Assembly (NCBI GenBank): GCA_038503065.1
Contig: JBCAMK010000004.1
Coordinates: forward strand, 2,555,001-2,619,000
Source: Paragyromitra xinjiangensis
Taxonomy: Eukaryota; Ascomycota; Pezizomycetes; Pezizales; Discinaceae
DNA: 64,000 nt
Reading direction: 5' to 3'
The notes beneath the pieces were generated by a model. The model was not told where the DNA came from. It saw only the letters and a program-made list of their open reading frames with translations, and made no database searches. Shown here piece after piece: positions 60,425 through 64,000 of this stretch. Made by a program: the position numbers and the translations under genes. Position 1 is the first letter of the stretch; every line of letters begins with the position of its first letter.

Positions 60425-61825
60425 TTATTCCTGAGGTTCGCCCCGCACCATCTTTTTCGGCCATTCAAGCCATTTGTTCCACCTCTCCGGCTCCTGTATA
60501 GATCGTTCGATTCTCACAAGCTCGTATTCAGCCCTCCCATTCACCCACCAATGCACCTCCATTTGCTTCAACAGCGCACAATAATGCGCAAAAATAATCA
60601 GCGCTCTCGGCCGTCTTTCTTTCAACAAAGCCACAAATTTGTCTGACACGCATATAGGCCAAAGGAATATGAGTGAAACCGTGGTGCACTCAGGGTCGTG
60701 GGCATTCGCAAAGCTTTTCTGAAGTTGATGAATGGCCGAAAAGTAGGTTGACGAAATCTCGGTGTCTTTAACCTCTTCAGGATCTGGCTCTGAGGTGTCG
60801 GTGCAGAGTTGATAGAGGTTCTTGAGGGTTTTTTTTATGTCGCTCGGCATTACTTCTAGACCTTCATAGAAGTGGACCTTGAGAATCGGCGCAAGGCATC
60901 CTGTTTCCACCCAATTCCAGACTTCTTTTAGGATCGAATGTACCCCCCGTATCAACGGTATCCACTCCGGCAATGACCATGGTTCATTCTCAGGACTGAT
61001 GTGTCCAGGTAACAGTGGACTGGCAGTCGCGAATACCACAATCAATATCGACGAAATGAAGAGCGCTTCACAGTTGTCTTTGCATATATTTGGTATCATT
61101 ACGTTAACGATACGAACCGCCTTGTCGTAGTGCGCCGTGGCGTTGATGAGCCTGATTGACCTGTTTTCACGTTCAAGAAAACCAAGGTGTAATGACGCTA
61201 CAGCAAGTATAGCATGCATCGCACAGGTATATTTATCGCCAAATGCCAACTTCGGGACCATATCGCGCCATATCGTGGTCTTGAACTCATTCGAGGCAAG
61301 GAACTCAGGCGCAGAAACTGTAAAGTGGTGCATCAACTCCATATCCTCCATGGTCCATCTGAACGGGTTCGTTAAAGGTAAAGCTAATTGTTGCTGTGGC
61401 ACAAAGGTGGACACGGGTAGGATCGAGAACGTCAAGCCGCAGGGCGACTGGCGAGAGGGTGAAGCTGTATTACTACGAAGGGTGGAAGGAGAGGCTACAG
61501 TTCTTGAGCTCTCTGGTGTCGATGCCGAATCCGATGAACGGTTCCTAGGTTCATCCTGAGCTTGTACCGAAGAGAAGTCGCATGCTATGGCATGTTTAAT
61601 GCAGTTTCCGCAAGCTGGATGGACTTCATCACACTAAACGACGAAAAAAAGTCAGTAAAAATCAGGTGGGCATCCTAGGTGAGTATGCAAGCCTCAACCG
61701 GTAAAGTCTCATAAAAAGGAATCCAAAGTGACCGTTAGGAGGGTGGATGGCCATACTTTAACTCTACGCCTCTTGCATTTAGCACAACCGTTACGGGATT
61801 TCGTATGTGTACGTCGAGGAGGCAT
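60425..61825 (-). CDS. Zn2Cys6 transcription factor (UPC2-like architecture)
   Basis: Exons 61825-61757 and 61633-60425 give 425 residues. Exon 1 encodes MPPRRTHTKSRNGCAKCKRR plus RVK. The 123-bp intron (GTATGG donor, TTTAG acceptor, phase 0) falls between the first two and last four cysteines: C14, C17, C24, C31, C34 and C41. KSRNGCAKCKRRRVKCDE is the hallmark of the short C6 factors related to sterol regulator UPC2/ECM22. A Ser-rich linker follows. The regulatory region includes ELMHHFTVSA, WRDMVPKLAF and ILAVASLHLGF, the usual blocks of this group. A nuclear regulator is expected; many relatives control secondary metabolism or sterol uptake. No target is evident, though it stands 2.3 kb beyond another regulator. 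Confidence 0.92.
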
Positions 61826-64000
61826 CGGTAAAGGCAAATAAAATCCAGTATTTTTTTTCTTAATCGTAATCGTTCACGAAGGTAAAAAGAACGTATCTCA
61901 CCAGTATCATTGGGACGTGGAAGAGGATGCCTCTGGCCTAGGGAACGGATGCCGGCTGAAACGAATACGAACACGTAAACCCGAACACGATAGCGAACAC
62001 GGCAGTGCTCGCTATAAAGGGTTTGGTGTAACACTCAGACAGGGTTTCGGAACAAAGTAATGACGTTACATCCCAGTACTGACCCGATTAAAATTCATCC
62101 TCCAAGACCACAAGCGAAAAAGCTAGGTGATCTCGACCGAGTTCCCTCCTAGAGAGGAGGAATAAGAAAAGCCACAGGGCCTCTCCTTCATGTAGTCTTA
62201 ATCTTCCTCCCAAACCTGCTTAAGACATATGCTAGACATGATGACTAAGCTTCTTCCATTATGCTAGCTCCACTGGGCGTTCTTGCAACAAGTGGTAGCA
62301 AATCAAATCAAATACTCTACTCCTTTCATCACGGAAGGGAGATCTGTCGTACGATCAGCAATAATAATCATGTGACAGCCGTTTACCAGGAATCGAAAAT
62401 GGCTTGTTCCAAGGGAATTTTTGGCTCATATTAAATCTAATGCCATTTCAAAGCTCGACGGTTGACGGTCTTACTAACTTTAGATCAAGGTAGGCTGTCC
62501 TGTCATTGACCAACCCTCCTACAAGCTGGGCTTGGCACTTACCATAGTCGCGTCCTGCTTAATATAGAGATTGGGAGACAAAGAAGACTTGATTGATTGA
62601 CTCTACTCGACTGCGGTACAAGCTTAATATATAGACTTCGGTCCCGTGAAGACTCTTCACTTCCGGGACTCCCGATGTCCTCCCCACTAGGGTCTACTAG
62701 AGCCTACCATCGATACCCGATTAGGAAGCCCATTTACAACACGTCCAACAAGTTCTTGCTATTTTTGAAGTACTATGATGCAACAAGATCTGGATGCCAT
62801 GAACCACTCAATGAAAATACCCTACTCAACAAATCAACCTCCAAGCTATAGCTGGATTTGGCCAGACTGACCTAGAGTTGAATAAACGTGGGCTCTTCTG
62901 AAGCGCCCACAATAAAATTGTTTTAGGGTGGCAACTAAAGTAGGTAGATGGCAGCACCAACTATGCGGTGACGCAGCGAGGTTCTGGGGGATATTATTGC
63001 CGTGCAAAGTCCTCGGTTTTGGGTCCCCTTTACTCAAAACGAAAGCGGAAACAGCATCCTACTATATGGATTATAATAGGCGCCATAAATCACGAGATAC
63101 ACCTAACAAGGAAGTTTTTATTAGCTAGTACTATGCTTTGGCACTACGTGATAGGCCATTCGTGTAAACAACTCTGGCCCTGACTCCTAGCAACAGAGCC
63201 CACTGACCCAAAACCAGGGCTGAAACCCCTACATAAAGGTTCTACTAGTCGGTAAGCCACTGTTCTTCATCGCTTAGCAACTAAGCTGCAGAAATGCCAG
63301 GGTTATGAACATCATATTTTCGAGGACCGCTATATCTTTCTACCGAAATCATAGAGACCGACAGGGATGACATTTATTTAGTGAAACTATCATATCCCTG
63401 CCTCTATCTCGCCCCCCAACAAAACGTTATCTGACAGAAGATCTCCTACAAAGCCGTGAAGAAGTTTCAAGAGCAGCATGCTACGTGGGGAACGACAACG
63501 GCCTCGCCCAAAGCATACAACACTAGATTCACAGTTTATTGCAGGGGTTTCTCGGGTCCTGAGCGCCCACAGCCGTTTTGTGTCTATGTTGAAACGAGAA
63601 GTGAAGATACATGTGAGGATATCACTAATTCCCTCTTAGAGTTGGTTATAAGAATGACCGGGAAATTATTTTTTAGGCTAGATGGAATGAGTGTGCAGTA
63701 CATGGTATTTCGAATCCGATCTTAATTATGGTTTCTTCCGGGTTCAAAATTGGCTTGCTAGTATAAATACCAACACATCACAGGAAAATTTATTTGAAGG
63801 CTTGGAAGGAAGGTGGATGTGGACCCAAAAGACCAACTGATCGTACTCAATCAGTGACCTAAGCAGGCTCCCAAATGAAAGAGAAAAAAAAAGTTCTGGC
63901 ACCACCGACAGAAATTGGATAGGACGGCGATAAAATAAAACACTAAAGCTTCAAGAGCTCAAAGCTATCTATCCCTTCAGAAACTGTAGTTACACACATG
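61826..64000. other. Gene-free right end of the window
   Basis: About 2.2 kb. The first ~300 bp are the leader and promoter of the Zn2Cys6 gene. The rest has short frames only; one at 63456-63725 on the plus strand lacks an ATG and any family feature. No tRNA, repeat or transposon end was recognised. Confidence 0.4.

Overview
This is a chromosomal segment of a filamentous ascomycete (Pezizomycotina). The evidence is short spliceosomal introns (mostly 46-90 bp, GTRNGT donors, CTAAC/CTGAC-like branch sites, YAG acceptors), Zn2Cys6 and fungal-specific transcription-factor domains, a Cdc42 GTPase with fungal exon structure, a GT69 (CAP59/CMT1-type) glycosyltransferase, a Dal5-type permease and an interstitial CCCTAA tract. 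Gene density is low: about 13 intact genes plus decayed ones in 64 kb. Gene-rich blocks alternate with long AT-rich or relic stretches. I cannot assign a class or genus from sequence alone.

Layout. 1-4.8 kb: three minus-strand paralogs of an unrecognised family in tandem, all with an intron at the same place and phase (the first runs off the left edge). 6.0-7.7 kb: cdc42 in seven exons. 7.7-13.3 kb: gene-poor, with a G17 run and a CATA/CA microsatellite. 13.3-13.7 kb: a small secreted protein. 15.0-18.5 kb: a head-to-head pair of paralogs of a second unrecognised family, one frameshifted and one carrying a long Lys/Glu-rich tail. 19.6-21.3 kb: GT69 glycosyltransferase. 22.0-22.2 kb: a MITE. 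22.8-25.2 kb: an eight-exon sugar transporter. 26.6-27.9 kb: a Tc1/mariner element with two nonsense codons. 28.6-32.4 kb: a decayed large gene. 32.4-42.1 kb: mostly unexplained DNA with a possible retropepsin relic, a small Cys-rich conserved gene at 37.8 kb and a hairpin at 39.0 kb.

42.1-61.8 kb is the coherent functional block. It holds a Zn2Cys6 factor, then a GH105 unsaturated rhamnogalacturonyl hydrolase divergent from a Dal5-like MFS permease, then a secreted GH3 glycosidase. Two more regulators follow: a fungal-TF-domain protein without a zinc cluster and a second Zn2Cys6 factor. This reads as a pectin/oligosaccharide-use neighbourhood (a secreted glycosidase, an importer, a cytosolic hydrolase and local regulators). 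That co-function is inference from adjacency and family roles.

Exons were placed by hand from splice motifs, reading-frame phase and family conservation. Where phases closed exactly and conserved residues spanned the junctions I am confident. The outer starts of several genes remain uncertain. The best candidates for something undescribed are the tandem family at 1-4.8 kb, the divergent pair at 15-18.5 kb, and two TA-flanked MITEs with CCGT termini.
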